Assembly (NCBI RefSeq): GCF_900110245.1
Contig: NZ_FOCZ01000010.1
Coordinates: forward strand, 186,001-250,000
Length of the DNA: 64,000 nt
DNA from: Niastella yeongjuensis
Lineage (GTDB): Bacteria; Bacteroidota; Bacteroidia; Chitinophagales; Chitinophagaceae
Direction: 5' to 3'
The notes beneath the pieces were generated by a model. The model was given only the letters and a program-made list of their open reading frames with translations, was not told the origin of the DNA and did no database searches. A program made the position numbers and the translations under genes. Below are positions 44,647-53,770 of the stretch, in pieces. The stretch's first letter is position 1, and each line of letters opens with the position of its first letter.

Positions 44647-45474
44647 ATGCTTACAGTTAGTGAATTATTCATTTACCCCATAAAGTCATTAGGCGGCATT
44701 GCGCTGAACAGCGCCACACTCACCGATCGTGGTTTTGAACATGACAGAAGATGGATGCTGGTCGACGATAATAATCAGTTCATTACCCAGCGCGAGGTAA
44801 ATGCCATGGCATTACTGAAACCAGCGCTTACGGAGCAGGGCCTGTTGATCCGGGACAGCCGGACTGCGGGGGAGGAGTTGCTGGTTCCTTTTGAACCCAC
44901 CGTTGCCGGCACCACCATGGTTGACGTATGGGGCAATCACTGCCGCGCCCGGCGCGTGAGCGATGAGGCCGATGCCTGGTTCAGCAAACACCTGAGTATT
45001 TCGTGTAAGCTGATGTATATGCCCGACAGCACCAACCGTTTTGTTGATGGCCGGTACGCCCACAATAAAGAAATTACCAGTTTTTCAGATGGGTATCCAT
45101 TACTGCTGATAGGGCAGGCTTCGCTGGATGATCTTAACAACCGCTTAACCGATCCTTTGCCCATGAACCGGTTTCGCCCCAATATTGTATTTACGGGTGG
45201 TACCGCCTTCCAGGAAGATACTATGAAACAGTTTGAGATCAATGGTATCACTTTCTATTGCGTAAAGCCCTGCGCCCGTTGTGTAATGACAACCATCGAT
45301 CAGCAGGCTGGAACAAAAGCGAAAGAACCGCTTAAAACGCTCAGCACTTATCGGATGAAGAATAACAAAATACTTTTTGGCCAGAACCTGTTGTATAACG
45401 GTATCGGAAAAGTTAGCGTTGGTAATACCATTTCCATTTATGAAAAAGGAGCTGTAGAACTATTGCCTGACTGA
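44647..45474 (+). CDS. MOSC domain protein (YcbX/mARC-like)
   Basis: 275 aa from ATG 44647 (MLTVSELFIYPIKSLGG), the normal family start; the upstream frame from TTG 44407 runs through an inverted repeat and is not coding-like. The MOSC_N beta barrel (about 1-120; GFEHDRRWMLVDDNNQFITQRE) precedes the MOSC domain (about 125-270; RFRPNIVFTGG, then KPCARCVMTTID with the cysteine that ligates molybdenum in this group). YcbX-type proteins reduce N-hydroxylated bases with a Moco cofactor and an electron donor. Monocistronic. Confidence 0.93.
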   Translation: MLTVSELFIYPIKSLGGIALNSATLTDRGFEHDRRWMLVDDNNQFITQREVNAMALLKPALTEQGLLIRDSRTAGEELLVPFEPTVAGTTMVDVWGNHCRARRVSDEADAWFSKHLSISCKLMYMPDSTNRFVDGRYAHNKEITSFSDGYPLLLIGQASLDDLNNRLTDPLPMNRFRPNIVFTGGTAFQEDTMKQFEINGITFYCVKPCARCVMTTIDQQAGTKAKEPLKTLSTYRMKNNKILFGQNLLYNGIGKVSVGNTISIYEKGAVELLPD

Positions 45475-45617
45475 ATCGGTTGTGTGTTGATGATTGTTGC
45501 CGCACTTGAGGAAAAATAGCAACAGAGTAAGTGCAAAAACGTGTTGCCTTGTTGAGAAAAATGTGGTCTGTTTTTTATACTATGTAACGACCTGATAACT
45601 TACTAAATGCACATCTC

Positions 45618-45839
45618 ATGAAAAGGAATAATAAACAACTCAGTTCCCTTCCGGCCACCATTGAATCTACACCACTGAGAATGGTTTATAAAAATGAAGA
45701 GGTAATAAACGAGACCCGTACCATTGCTCCCGAAAAAGAAACCACCACGCTCAAAGCACCCGCCAGGCTGTTTGTAACAGAACCGCTTCCACTGTTCAAT
45801 GACTACAAGTTCAAGGCAAAGGATCATGATCCTTTGTAA
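45618..45839 (+). CDS. Small hypothetical hydrophilic protein
   Basis: 73 aa, basic N-terminus (MKRNNKQLSSLPATIES) and acidic tail (FKAKDHDPL), no signal peptide, membrane segment or known motif. The opposite strand also has an ORF (45603-45962) but it lacks coding character. Codon choice resembles neighbouring genes. No Shine-Dalgarno. Confidence 0.45.
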   Translation: MKRNNKQLSSLPATIESTPLRMVYKNEEVINETRTIAPEKETTTLKAPARLFVTEPLPLFNDYKFKAKDHDPL

Positions 45840-45898
45840 GCCACTGTTAAAATAACTATTTATTGTGTTCTTTCTTAGGGGATTACGCCGGTATTGAG

Positions 45899-45979
45899 CC
45901 GGGTTTGATCTCCACTTTGTCCGAACAAAGTCCGAACGACACCCAGGCAATTTGCGCGGCAAGACCGGCGCAAACCCGG
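45899..45979. other. Multi-hairpin non-coding element after porP
   Basis: Outer arms CCGGGTTTG/CAAACCCGG (45899-45907/45971-45979) enclose ACTTTGT-CCGA-ACAAAGT (45914-45931) and an arm pair TTTGCGC/GCGCAAA (45951-45957/45968-45974) that competes with the outer one. It lies 16 bp beyond the porP stop and may act as a 3' end or switch structure. Confidence 0.5.
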
Positions 45980-45995
45980 AGCAGGACCAAACAAT

Positions 45996-47069
45996 CTACT
46001 CAATCGGACAGGCACTTTTGCTGTTGATGCGCGGCTTGCATGCATTATTGGCGTCCTGGTTATAAGTGCTTTGGTCCCACACAAAACCCAGTTCAGAACT
46101 GCCTGTGGTGTAGGAATACCGGTTCTGACCAATGGGGGCATCGTGTGCTGCACCGGCGCGTACTTTATAGCCATCGCCGCTATGACCTGCCAGGTTAATA
46201 GACAGGGTAACGGTAAACGCATCATAATTCTGAAAATTGATACTGCCGCGGTACCACACCCCTACACTGATGTCGTATTCGTTCTGGGTGATCTCGGTTC
46301 CCACCTGAAAGGAATTTTGTTTTGCCTGGTTGTACAAAATGCCTGCAATGCTGTACGACCAGGTTTGATCGGGATTGGTATAGGTATACATGGCGTTGCC
46401 CGTCCAGCGAACGGGGAGCTGACTGCGAAATGAATCGGCTGTATTGGTGAGCGATTCATCGGGCCGGTTTATATGGTGCGCGCTGCCGCCCAGTAATAGG
46501 CGGTTGTTGTCGTTCCAGTTATAATTGAAGAACAACCCGGCGGCAAAATCGGGATACCATTTACCACTGTTCACTGCTTTATCGGCAGCAGTTACACTAC
46601 CGGGAATTATTCCATCTGCACTCAACTGATCGGCAAATACCAGTTTGCTGTAATCGATACGTCGTTGTACAAAACCAAATTGTAAACCACCGCTGACAAA
46701 CCAGTGCGGTTCATCCCCATTTTCGGCAGGAGATAAAGTACCTGAACAAATGGTATAGGCATAAGAACCATATATGCCGGTCTTTTTTAAATAACCTTCT
46801 GTAGAGTGGGTACCCAGCAGGCCAAAACCACCGTGCATGGAAGGCAGGTATTTATCAACCGATACGGCACTATAAGAGATCTGGGAGGGAATGCTCCACC
46901 ATTGCCGGCGATAAATAGCACTGAAGCGAAGATCATAATCACCTGCACCCGTTGCCGCCGGGTTCAAATAAACCGGCGATAAGAACGGCTGTGAGAATAC
47001 GGGATCCTGCGCTTGTAAGTCGCCTGTCACTATTAAGGTTATGATTGCTACTAATAGATGCTTACTCAT
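45996..47069 (-). CDS. PorP/SprF family T9SS outer-membrane protein
   Basis: 357 aa. Signal peptide to about 20 (GDLQAQDP), then the family opening DPVFSQPFLSPVYLNPAATGAG and a barrel with YRRQWWSIPS and GLQFGFVQRRIDYSKL. PorP/SprF proteins are outer-membrane partners for T9SS cargo with type B C-terminal domains; each is usually encoded beside its cargo. Here the cargo is the 1697-residue protein encoded upstream on the same strand. The C-terminus carries an extra segment with two cysteines (ANNACKPRINSKSACPIE) that I do not recognise. Confidence 0.94.
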   Translation of the reverse strand: MSKHLLVAIITLIVTGDLQAQDPVFSQPFLSPVYLNPAATGAGDYDLRFSAIYRRQWWSIPSQISYSAVSVDKYLPSMHGGFGLLGTHSTEGYLKKTGIYGSYAYTICSGTLSPAENGDEPHWFVSGGLQFGFVQRRIDYSKLVFADQLSADGIIPGSVTAADKAVNSGKWYPDFAAGLFFNYNWNDNNRLLLGGSAHHINRPDESLTNTADSFRSQLPVRWTGNAMYTYTNPDQTWSYSIAGILYNQAKQNSFQVGTEITQNEYDISVGVWYRGSINFQNYDAFTVTLSINLAGHSGDGYKVRAGAAHDAPIGQNRYSYTTGSSELGFVWDQSTYNQDANNACKPRINSKSACPIE

Positions 47070-47088
47070 TTTAAAGTTCCTGTTATTC

Positions 47089-47120
47089 AGTTATTTGGTT
47101 ATTAGGTTATTTGGTTTAAG
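47089..47120. repeat. 8-bp tandem repeat, array 1
   Basis: Four units: AGTTATTT, GGTTATTA, GGTTATTT, GGTTTAAG. Directly upstream of porP. Confidence 0.65.
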
Positions 47121-47123
47121 AAA

Positions 47124-47174
47124 GGCAGTAGGCAGTAGGGGAAGAGCAGAGGGCAGAAGGCAGAGGGCAGAAAG
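47124..47174. repeat. GGCAG-based repeat, array 2
   Basis: Units of GGCAGTA, GGCAGAA and GGCAGAG in irregular 6-8 bp steps. The same family occurs at 54447-54498. Confidence 0.65.
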
Positions 47175-47267
47175 AAATACATGCTTGCGCGGCAGCCAGG
47201 TCTCCCCTTTATTAACACCATCAACTCGCCAACCTTATCAACCGTTAACTTGTCAACCTGTCAACTT

Positions 47268-47309
47268 CTTACCCCCTACCTCTTACTTCTTACTTCCTAC
47301 TTCATTCCT
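47268..47309. repeat. 7-bp tandem repeat, array 3
   Basis: Six 7-bp units based on CTTACTT (CTTACCC, CCTACCT, CTTACTT twice, CCTACTT, CATTCCT). A looser TNAACNTG block precedes it (47238-47267). Confidence 0.7.
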
Positions 47310-47325
47310 TAATCACGCCTATCAA

Positions 47326-47437
47326 CTTGTTAACTTGTCAACGTGTTAACCTGTTAACCTGTCAACCTGTTAACCTGTCAACGTGTTAACCCATCAACGT
47401 GTTAACCTGTTAACGTGTCAACCTGTTAACGTGTCAA
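47326..47437. repeat. 8-bp minisatellite, array 4 (14 units)
   Basis: Fourteen exact-length 8-bp units of the form C-[CGT]-TGT-[TC]-AA, with one variant CCCATCAA. It ends at the base before the stop codon of the large T9SS gene. An inverted four-unit copy lies at 52743-52774. Confidence 0.85.
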
Positions 47438-50400
47438 CTATTTGACTATGGTAATAAACCCTGCTTTAACCGCCTTATCACTATTAGGAAAAACCATCCC
47501 CTTCCACTCCGTTCCATTCACATACCGGGCTTCTATTTGCCAGCCATAACTATCCTGCTGTACGTACTGACCATTGTACCGGCCGTCCCAGGGTTCACTG
47601 GGGGCGCCATTACCATCGAGCCGGGAGGTTTCAAATATTTTTTGTCCCCACGAGTTAAAAATGCGCAGCCGGTATTGTGATAACCCTTTACCCATAGGCA
47701 GAAATTGCCGCAATGCGTTGTTGGCACAACCCGGGCAAATAGCATTGGGCACATACAAATAACCCGGCATATACAGAATGCGAACCTGCACGGTATCGTA
47801 ACCCCGGCACCCCGTACCATAGTCCTGCACATAAAGCTGCACGTTATACATACCGGTATCACCATATTCATAAGTGATCTTTTGCCCCGACCGGGTTTGA
47901 TGCGTGCGATCACCCAGGTTCCACTGATAGATTTTATTCGCATTGGTGGGCATGGTGTCCCAGAACGTAAAGGTGTAATCGGGTTGCACTAAAACTTTGG
48001 CAGGGGAGAACGCGATTTGCGGACGGGGCAGGGGTTGAATAGTCAGGGTGCCACCGGCGGTAGTATCGCCACAACCGGCTGCATTTTCTGCCAGTACACT
48101 GATGAAAAATGGAGTAGGGGTTGTTGCCAGTTCCGATGCCTGGAAGCGATATGCAAACGGCAGGTCCATACCCTGTATACTGTTATTGATAAACCACTTC
48201 AGGTGTACAGGGTCTGTACTTGTGTACTTCACATTGGCATTGAACGAAATGGTGGTATCGTGGTTACACGTGCTGTTGTCGATGGGTGCAAATTGTACCA
48301 CAGGTGTGTTATTCACCACAAAGGTATAGGTGGTGCTATCGGCACATTCATTGGTGGTGTGTATTACCAGTTTTACCGAATAGGTGCCGGGTTTATTATA
48401 AATATGTGCAGCAGAGGGACCAGTGGCGTTAAATGTATACGGTGCCTGTGCGCTGTCGTAGAAAGTCCATTCTGTTAGTAGCGCATTGGCGGCACCGGTA
48501 GCGGTTGTTTGCATGGTATAGGGTATGCATGCCCTGCCGGGTTGAACGCCGATCTGCGGCTGAATTTTATCGGTAACTGTCAATACGCGCGAGGCGGTAT
48601 CTGTACAAACCAGTCCGGAGTTGTTTACTTTTTTGGCTATCTGTTGAATGGTGTAAGCGCCGGGGGCAGCATACGCATGGGCATCATTCACGGCCGAGGA
48701 TGTTTGACCATCGCCCCACAGCCATTCATAGGCAGAAGCGTTTACGGCTTTGTTGGTGGTAAATATGGAATTGCCTGTACAGATAACAGGGTTGCTGAGC
48801 AGGAATGCGGCAGTGGGTTTATTATAGGCAATCACCTTACGATAGATGGTGGTATCGGTACACTCGTTCTGCAGCAGGATTGTTATCGTATATGTGCCTC
48901 CGACTGCGAAGGTGTGGCCTACAGTGTTTTGAGCATTAGGGGTACTGATGATCGGGGTATTATCACCGAAGTTCCAGGTAAGGGTTGACGCGCCGGTACT
49001 GCTGTTGTTGAACGCAACGGTATGGGGCGCGCAACCTTCCAGCTGGGTACCGTTTATCAACACCTGGGCATCTATGTTATTGGGCAATACCAACAGGCTG
49101 ATGGTTTGTGTATCGCGACGGCATTGGTTTTCGGCAATCAATCGAAGATCGAAGGTGTCGATGGCTCCGGTGTGGTACACATGCACAAAAGTATTGTTGC
49201 GGGTGGTAGTGTCTTTTTGGCCATCATCATAATCCCAGTAGTAAGCAAAGTTGTTACCTGCCGATCTGTTGGTGATGGTTACATCAAAAGGCGAACAGCC
49301 CTTGGTGGCATCTACGGTGAACCGGGCTTTGGCATCGGCATATACCAACACACTGTCGTGGTAATACGAGGTGTCGCAACCATTAAAAGCTTTCAGGGTA
49401 ATGTAATAAGTGGTATCGCGAAAATCGGGGCTGGTATTGTAGGTAATGGCTGCAGGCGTAGTCTGGGTGCTGCTGATGCCATTGCCGAAGTTCCAGAAGA
49501 ACTGAATGCCATTCAATTGGCTGCTGGTATTGGTAAACGCTATTGGCAGGGGGCCGCAACCCTTTGCCTTATCTTTTGTAAAGGCAGCCGTTACACCGGC
49601 TACGGTATGAAAGGTCATCTCCATGCTATCGGCTTTACAGCCATGGGAGCTGGCAGTAACCAGCTTTACCAGTACATCCTGCGCCATGCCCGTGATGGGG
49701 TAGCTGGGGAATGTGCCATTGGTATTGCTGGCGATTTGAACGCCATTCGCAAGCCACGTGTATTGTCCATTCCCTGCCGCAAAGGGAACGGTAGTAATAA
49801 CAGAATCCAAATTTACCGGGGCACATTTGGTGGTACCGGTAGCGGTGAACTGCGCTTTGGCATCGGGGTTCACTACTACCTGTACATGCGCGGTGTCGGC
49901 ACAACCATTGGCAAGAACACCTGCCAGAAAATAGGTGGTAGTGACAGTGGGCGAAACTATTACTGTATCGGGCGTTTTATAATTCAATGCGGTAGCTGGC
50001 CACCAGGTATAGCTGTCAGCGCCACCGCCTTCCAGTTGGGTGCTGTTGTTAATACAAATAGTTGCCGCTGCTGTGGTAATGGTAACAACAGGCCGGCGTT
50101 TTACCGTAACGTAAAGGGAATCTTCGGTGGCGCAGTTAGCACCAACAGAAGCGATGAGTTTATAACCATAGGTGGTATCATTGGCTGTGCCGGTATAATC
50201 GAGCAATAAAACCGGATTCGCGCTGGTGGAACTGTTGAGACCTGTTGCCGGGGACCATTGATAGTTTACGCCATTTATGGCGGGTGTACCAATGGAAATG
50301 GGCGATCGGCTGCAAATAACGGTATCGTTCCCCGCATTGGCCACAGGTTTGTCAGTTACCGTAACCGTGGTGTTCACCATAACGCTGGTATTACAACTGC

Positions 50401-52531
50401 TGTCAATTACTTTTAGTTGAACCGCATAGGTGCCTGTGCTGGTGTATTGTATGATGCCGGGTATCAGTTGACTGGAGGTAGCCGGCGTACCATTGACAAA
50501 CGACCATTGATAACCCAGTGGACCTTGGGAATAACAGGTGGTGGCGGTGGCCGATGGACTAAGGCCATTAGAGATACAGATCGCATTGACAGGGTTCACA
50601 ACAGCAGCTGGCAATCCTTTTACATAAAAAGTATCTTCTTTATAAGATTCCGGACAAGCCAGTCCGGCGGCATTGGCGGTAACCGTGAGGCGAATAACAT
50701 ATTTGCCGGGTATGTTGAATTGTATTTCGGGTGAGGCTGTGTTGAGGGTTGACCCATTGGCAAACTGCCAGGCCGGGGTTTGGCTGGAACCGCAACCCAA
50801 CGGATCGCTGTATGTTACCTTCCACGTGTATTTATCGCCCTGGCAACCGTTTATTGGCGATGTATTGGTGAAGATGGCATTACCGGGGCCGCAGCTGCTG
50901 TTTCGGTTCATGGTGAACTGAGCGTTGGGCGGATTGCGAACGCAGATCACCCTGGTATTGCTGTCGAGCCCGCACTTATCGTTAAAGATGTACAGCTTTA
51001 CGGTATACAAACCGGTTGTATTGAAAACAACGTTCAGGGAGTTGGAACCTTTTGTCCATAGAAAACCGTTCAATGCATTTCCATTTAACGAGCCCGGGGT
51101 TCCCGCCATAATGGTATAACCGGTAGCGGGTGAAATGGTCCATACCTGTTTGCCGGTATTGATACAAGTGGAACCGGTGCCCCCGGTGGGCGTGATCACT
51201 GAGCCATAGGTAGAGTTGCTAATGATGTCTACACTGGAATTGGTACACACGGTTTCCGAAGGGGCCACATAGATGGCAGCGCGTGGTTTGCCTGATACAT
51301 AAATAGGAACTACCGAAGGGCTGGTAGTGCCACAGGGGTTTTGAATGGTAAGATACGCGCCAAAAGCATTCGGAAAGGTAGTGTTACCACTGCTGCTTAC
51401 GAAGCCACAGGAACCCTGCTTAAAGTAATGTGCCGCTATGGACGGGGGTGGGTGTATAAATACCTGTGGGTCTGAACCATCATTTATGAGGAAGGAATAT
51501 TGCGTACCCGGTGGGTTGGCTGAAATATTATTGATGGCGAACCGCAGGGAGTCAGACGAACAAACATCGGTATTACCAAGGCTCGCCAGTCCACCGGCGG
51601 GGGTGGAACCCAGGAATACGATGTATTTTTTTATACCAACACATCCATCGGCACCGGTAACGCTTACCGTCATGGTACTGCTGCCCAATGGAAAGATATG
51701 TTTTATAATAGTGGCTGCCGGCCAGTTGTTGAAGGTGGTATCGGGCGTACCATCGCCCCATGAAATGGCATAACTGGTATTGATAGGGGAAGTGGTTGAT
51801 TCGTTAACAAAGCTGAAGATATAAGCCGGTACATTGGCGCAGCGTTTAAAGGTGGGTACCTCATTGAATGTTCCATAATTGATGTTGATATCGGCATTGC
51901 CTACCGCCGCATCCGGAACATTTCTAATGGTAATGTTCTGCGCGGTGGAGTCTATACATCCATACCGGTTGGTTACAATTTGTTTTACGGAGTACAGGGT
52001 TGTACCGGGCATACCAACGGCATTCAGAAATTGATACGCAGGGCTGGCATCGGTGCTGATACTGCCATCGCCAAACTTCCAGTAATAGGTTAAGCCTGTA
52101 CCCATTGCCTGATCTGTAAACTGAATATTGGTATTGCCGCATACATTGTTGGCAGAGAAACTGAATCCCGCAGTTGGCTTATTGTTGGAGACTTCCACTA
52201 CTATCTCCATGGAATCGACCATGTTACCCGCGGCAATCACCTGTTTGGTAGTATAGAAACCTGCGGTTGGATATACTATGCTAACAGGTCCCAATCCGTT
52301 TTGGGTAGTTTTGTTGCCATTGGTGAACACCCAGTCGATATTGATAGAACCTTGTGCCGAGCTGTGGTAGGTGATATATTTGCCTTCACATACGCGCACG
52401 GTGTCGCCATGGTTTACAATTTGTCCATTGGCCCTTATGCCCGCCGTTACCTGGGTGAACGCCGGTGATGCAACGGATACCAATAATACCAACAATAACA
52501 AAAAGACAGACGGATTACGTGTCTGACGCAT
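47438..52531 (-). CDS. Giant PKD-repeat protein with T9SS type B sorting domain
   Basis: 1697 aa. Signal peptide 1-26 (VASPAFTQ). Many PKD-like Ig modules follow, recognisable by W-x-F/W-x-x-G-x-x-S/T (YYWKFGDGSIS, FFWNFGNGISS, YYWDYDDGQKD, LTWNFGDNTP, YEWLWGDGQTS, YQWNLGDRTH), interspersed with GNDTVIC/YQWSPATGL-type gliding repeats. The C-terminal ~90 residues are the gliding-motility-associated type B domain (YVPNAICPG, LRIFNSWGQKIFETSR, EPWDGRYNG, DSYGWQIEARY). It is secreted or surface-displayed through the T9SS, probably as an adhesin, with PorP/SprF encoded downstream. The long reverse-strand ORFs across it are shadows. Confidence 0.95.
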   Translation of the reverse strand: MRQTRNPSVFLLLLVLLVSVASPAFTQVTAGIRANGQIVNHGDTVRVCEGKYITYHSSAQGSINIDWVFTNGNKTTQNGLGPVSIVYPTAGFYTTKQVIAAGNMVDSMEIVVEVSNNKPTAGFSFSANNVCGNTNIQFTDQAMGTGLTYYWKFGDGSISTDASPAYQFLNAVGMPGTTLYSVKQIVTNRYGCIDSTAQNITIRNVPDAAVGNADININYGTFNEVPTFKRCANVPAYIFSFVNESTTSPINTSYAISWGDGTPDTTFNNWPAATIIKHIFPLGSSTMTVSVTGADGCVGIKKYIVFLGSTPAGGLASLGNTDVCSSDSLRFAINNISANPPGTQYSFLINDGSDPQVFIHPPPSIAAHYFKQGSCGFVSSSGNTTFPNAFGAYLTIQNPCGTTSPSVVPIYVSGKPRAAIYVAPSETVCTNSSVDIISNSTYGSVITPTGGTGSTCINTGKQVWTISPATGYTIMAGTPGSLNGNALNGFLWTKGSNSLNVVFNTTGLYTVKLYIFNDKCGLDSNTRVICVRNPPNAQFTMNRNSSCGPGNAIFTNTSPINGCQGDKYTWKVTYSDPLGCGSSQTPAWQFANGSTLNTASPEIQFNIPGKYVIRLTVTANAAGLACPESYKEDTFYVKGLPAAVVNPVNAICISNGLSPSATATTCYSQGPLGYQWSFVNGTPATSSQLIPGIIQYTSTGTYAVQLKVIDSSCNTSVMVNTTVTVTDKPVANAGNDTVICSRSPISIGTPAINGVNYQWSPATGLNSSTSANPVLLLDYTGTANDTTYGYKLIASVGANCATEDSLYVTVKRRPVVTITTAAATICINNSTQLEGGGADSYTWWPATALNYKTPDTVIVSPTVTTTYFLAGVLANGCADTAHVQVVVNPDAKAQFTATGTTKCAPVNLDSVITTVPFAAGNGQYTWLANGVQIASNTNGTFPSYPITGMAQDVLVKLVTASSHGCKADSMEMTFHTVAGVTAAFTKDKAKGCGPLPIAFTNTSSQLNGIQFFWNFGNGISSTQTTPAAITYNTSPDFRDTTYYITLKAFNGCDTSYYHDSVLVYADAKARFTVDATKGCSPFDVTITNRSAGNNFAYYWDYDDGQKDTTTRNNTFVHVYHTGAIDTFDLRLIAENQCRRDTQTISLLVLPNNIDAQVLINGTQLEGCAPHTVAFNNSSTGASTLTWNFGDNTPIISTPNAQNTVGHTFAVGGTYTITILLQNECTDTTIYRKVIAYNKPTAAFLLSNPVICTGNSIFTTNKAVNASAYEWLWGDGQTSSAVNDAHAYAAPGAYTIQQIAKKVNNSGLVCTDTASRVLTVTDKIQPQIGVQPGRACIPYTMQTTATGAANALLTEWTFYDSAQAPYTFNATGPSAAHIYNKPGTYSVKLVIHTTNECADSTTYTFVVNNTPVVQFAPIDNSTCNHDTTISFNANVKYTSTDPVHLKWFINNSIQGMDLPFAYRFQASELATTPTPFFISVLAENAAGCGDTTAGGTLTIQPLPRPQIAFSPAKVLVQPDYTFTFWDTMPTNANKIYQWNLGDRTHQTRSGQKITYEYGDTGMYNVQLYVQDYGTGCRGYDTVQVRILYMPGYLYVPNAICPGCANNALRQFLPMGKGLSQYRLRIFNSWGQKIFETSRLDGNGAPSEPWDGRYNGQYVQQDSYGWQIEARYVNGTEWKGMVFPNSDKAVKAGFITIVK

Positions 52532-52882
52532 ACAAACTGGTTAGGGGGGTGACTGGATCGGGGACGGAGTGCTTTGGAGGAATTTTCAAAAAGGATATTC
52601 TGACCCAATATCTTCAGAGCCAGTGCACGTTAATGCCTGGGCATTTGTAAACCTTCTTTTTGTTTGTGGAAGAGGTGGTTCTAAAGATGGGCGCGAAGGT
52701 AGGGTTTAATGTTGAATGTTTGATGTTGAATGTTTAAGGAGGTTGACCAGTTAACAGGTTGACAGGTTAACGAAGTTGATACATTTCCCCAAAAGTTAAC
52801 GAATCCTTAAACAGGTGTATCTTACACAAACTGCTGCAACAACCTTTAAAAACGTGGTGTCACCTACAGTCAAATTAAACTC
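52532..52882. other. Intergenic region between the giant T9SS gene and the 57-codon ORF
   Basis: 351 bases. Contains a direct repeat TGTTGAATGTTTGA/TGTTGAATGTTTAA (about 52710-52738) and the inverted minisatellite copy at 52743-52774. It must hold divergent promoters for both flanking units, but no exact TAnnTTTG was found by eye. Confidence 0.45.
52743..52774. repeat. Inverted copy of the 8-bp minisatellite
   Basis: TTGACCAG, TTAACAGG, TTGACAGG, TTAACGAA: the reverse complement of array 4 units, on the other side of the giant gene. Confidence 0.7.
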
Positions 52883-53056
52883 ATGAAACAACCAATACTA
52901 ACTGCCACAGACGTAGGGCTCCTCATGCGCTGCACTCCGATGGATAATGACCTGCGGGCACAAGGATATGGTATTAAAGATATTTCTAACCCGATTCAAA
53001 AAGCAACTTACCCCAGCAACTGCCTGAAACCTTCTCTCATCACAAAAATTAAATAA
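52883..53056 (+). CDS. 57-residue ORF overlapping the next gene
   Basis: Encodes 57 aa beginning MKQPILTATDVGLL and ending SLITKIK, with cysteines at 17 and 47. Its TAA stop (53054-53056) overlaps the ATG of the next gene by one base (TAATG), a standard translational-coupling arrangement that supports it as real. No signal peptide, membrane helix or known family. Confidence 0.5.
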   Translation: MKQPILTATDVGLLMRCTPMDNDLRAQGYGIKDISNPIQKATYPSNCLKPSLITKIK

Positions 53057-53751
53057 TGCGCCGGATCTATATATTATGCCTGCGGCTTTTGCTGGTGTCA
53101 GGCTATGTTAATGCACAACACTACCCACCGCCAACTTATCACGGCATACCAAAGCCCATTGATTCCGGAAAAATTTATCTAAGGTTAAATGCGATGGGTT
53201 TAATAGATCTGCTGGGTGGGAATATTTCCATAGGCGGAGAAGCGCGGTTAAACAAGCGCTTGTCAATAACCATGGATGCCGGTTATATTTTCTATTCAAC
53301 GTTGTACAGGGGAAACAGAGCCACCGGTGTTATACTGCGCCCGGGTGCCAGATTATATTCAGGTAAAAACAAAAATATTTTTTTCGACCTGCAATTACAT
53401 TATAAAGGGGTTACGCATAAGGTGTATGACTCGCTGCAAAAGGACCTGGTGAATAATGTGGGTACCTACGAGGAATATAAAAAATTCCAGGTACGGCGAC
53501 GTATCTATGGTGGTCAGATCTTAATAGGAGGTAAGTTGTTTCCGTCGGGAAACACCCGGTTGTTTCTGGAAATATACTGGGGGTTGGGTCTTCGTTATAA
53601 AGAAGAATGGCTCTATCATGAGGAACCCAACAGCGGCTATCCGACAGGAGGGTCACTTTTTTTTCATGAAAATATTTTATCAGTAAGAAAACAAACGGCT
53701 ATTTCTCCTGCCATGCCATTTGGATTGCGGTTGGTATATGCAATCCCTTAA
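53056..53751 (+). CDS. Exported beta-barrel-like protein, DUF3575-type, copy 1
   Basis: 231 aa. Signal peptide to about 20 (SGYVNAQ). The mature part resembles small DUF3575-like outer-membrane barrels: KIYLRLNAMGLIDLLGGN, SIGGEARLNKRLSITMDAGY, ILRPGARLY, GLGLRYKEEW and the terminal PFGLRLVYAIP. It is paralogous along its whole length to the gene starting 19 bp downstream. Function unknown; outer-membrane location inferred. Confidence 0.75.
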   Translation: MRRIYILCLRLLLVSGYVNAQHYPPPTYHGIPKPIDSGKIYLRLNAMGLIDLLGGNISIGGEARLNKRLSITMDAGYIFYSTLYRGNRATGVILRPGARLYSGKNKNIFFDLQLHYKGVTHKVYDSLQKDLVNNVGTYEEYKKFQVRRRIYGGQILIGGKLFPSGNTRLFLEIYWGLGLRYKEEWLYHEEPNSGYPTGGSLFFHENILSVRKQTAISPAMPFGLRLVYAIP

Positions 53752-53770
53752 ACTTCTAAAAGAATAAATA

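Noticed and set aside
45603-45962. 119-codon minus-strand ORF
   Set aside because: Antisense to a more plausible small gene and running into the hairpin element after porP; composition is not protein-like.
47326-47437. CRISPR-like array
   Set aside because: Units are 8 bp with no spacers and no cas genes nearby; it is a minisatellite.
49022-50209. 395-codon plus-strand ORF
   Set aside because: Lies wholly antisense to the PKD-rich T9SS protein, whose domains are unmistakable; low-complexity Gly/Ile-rich translation is a shadow of the repeats.
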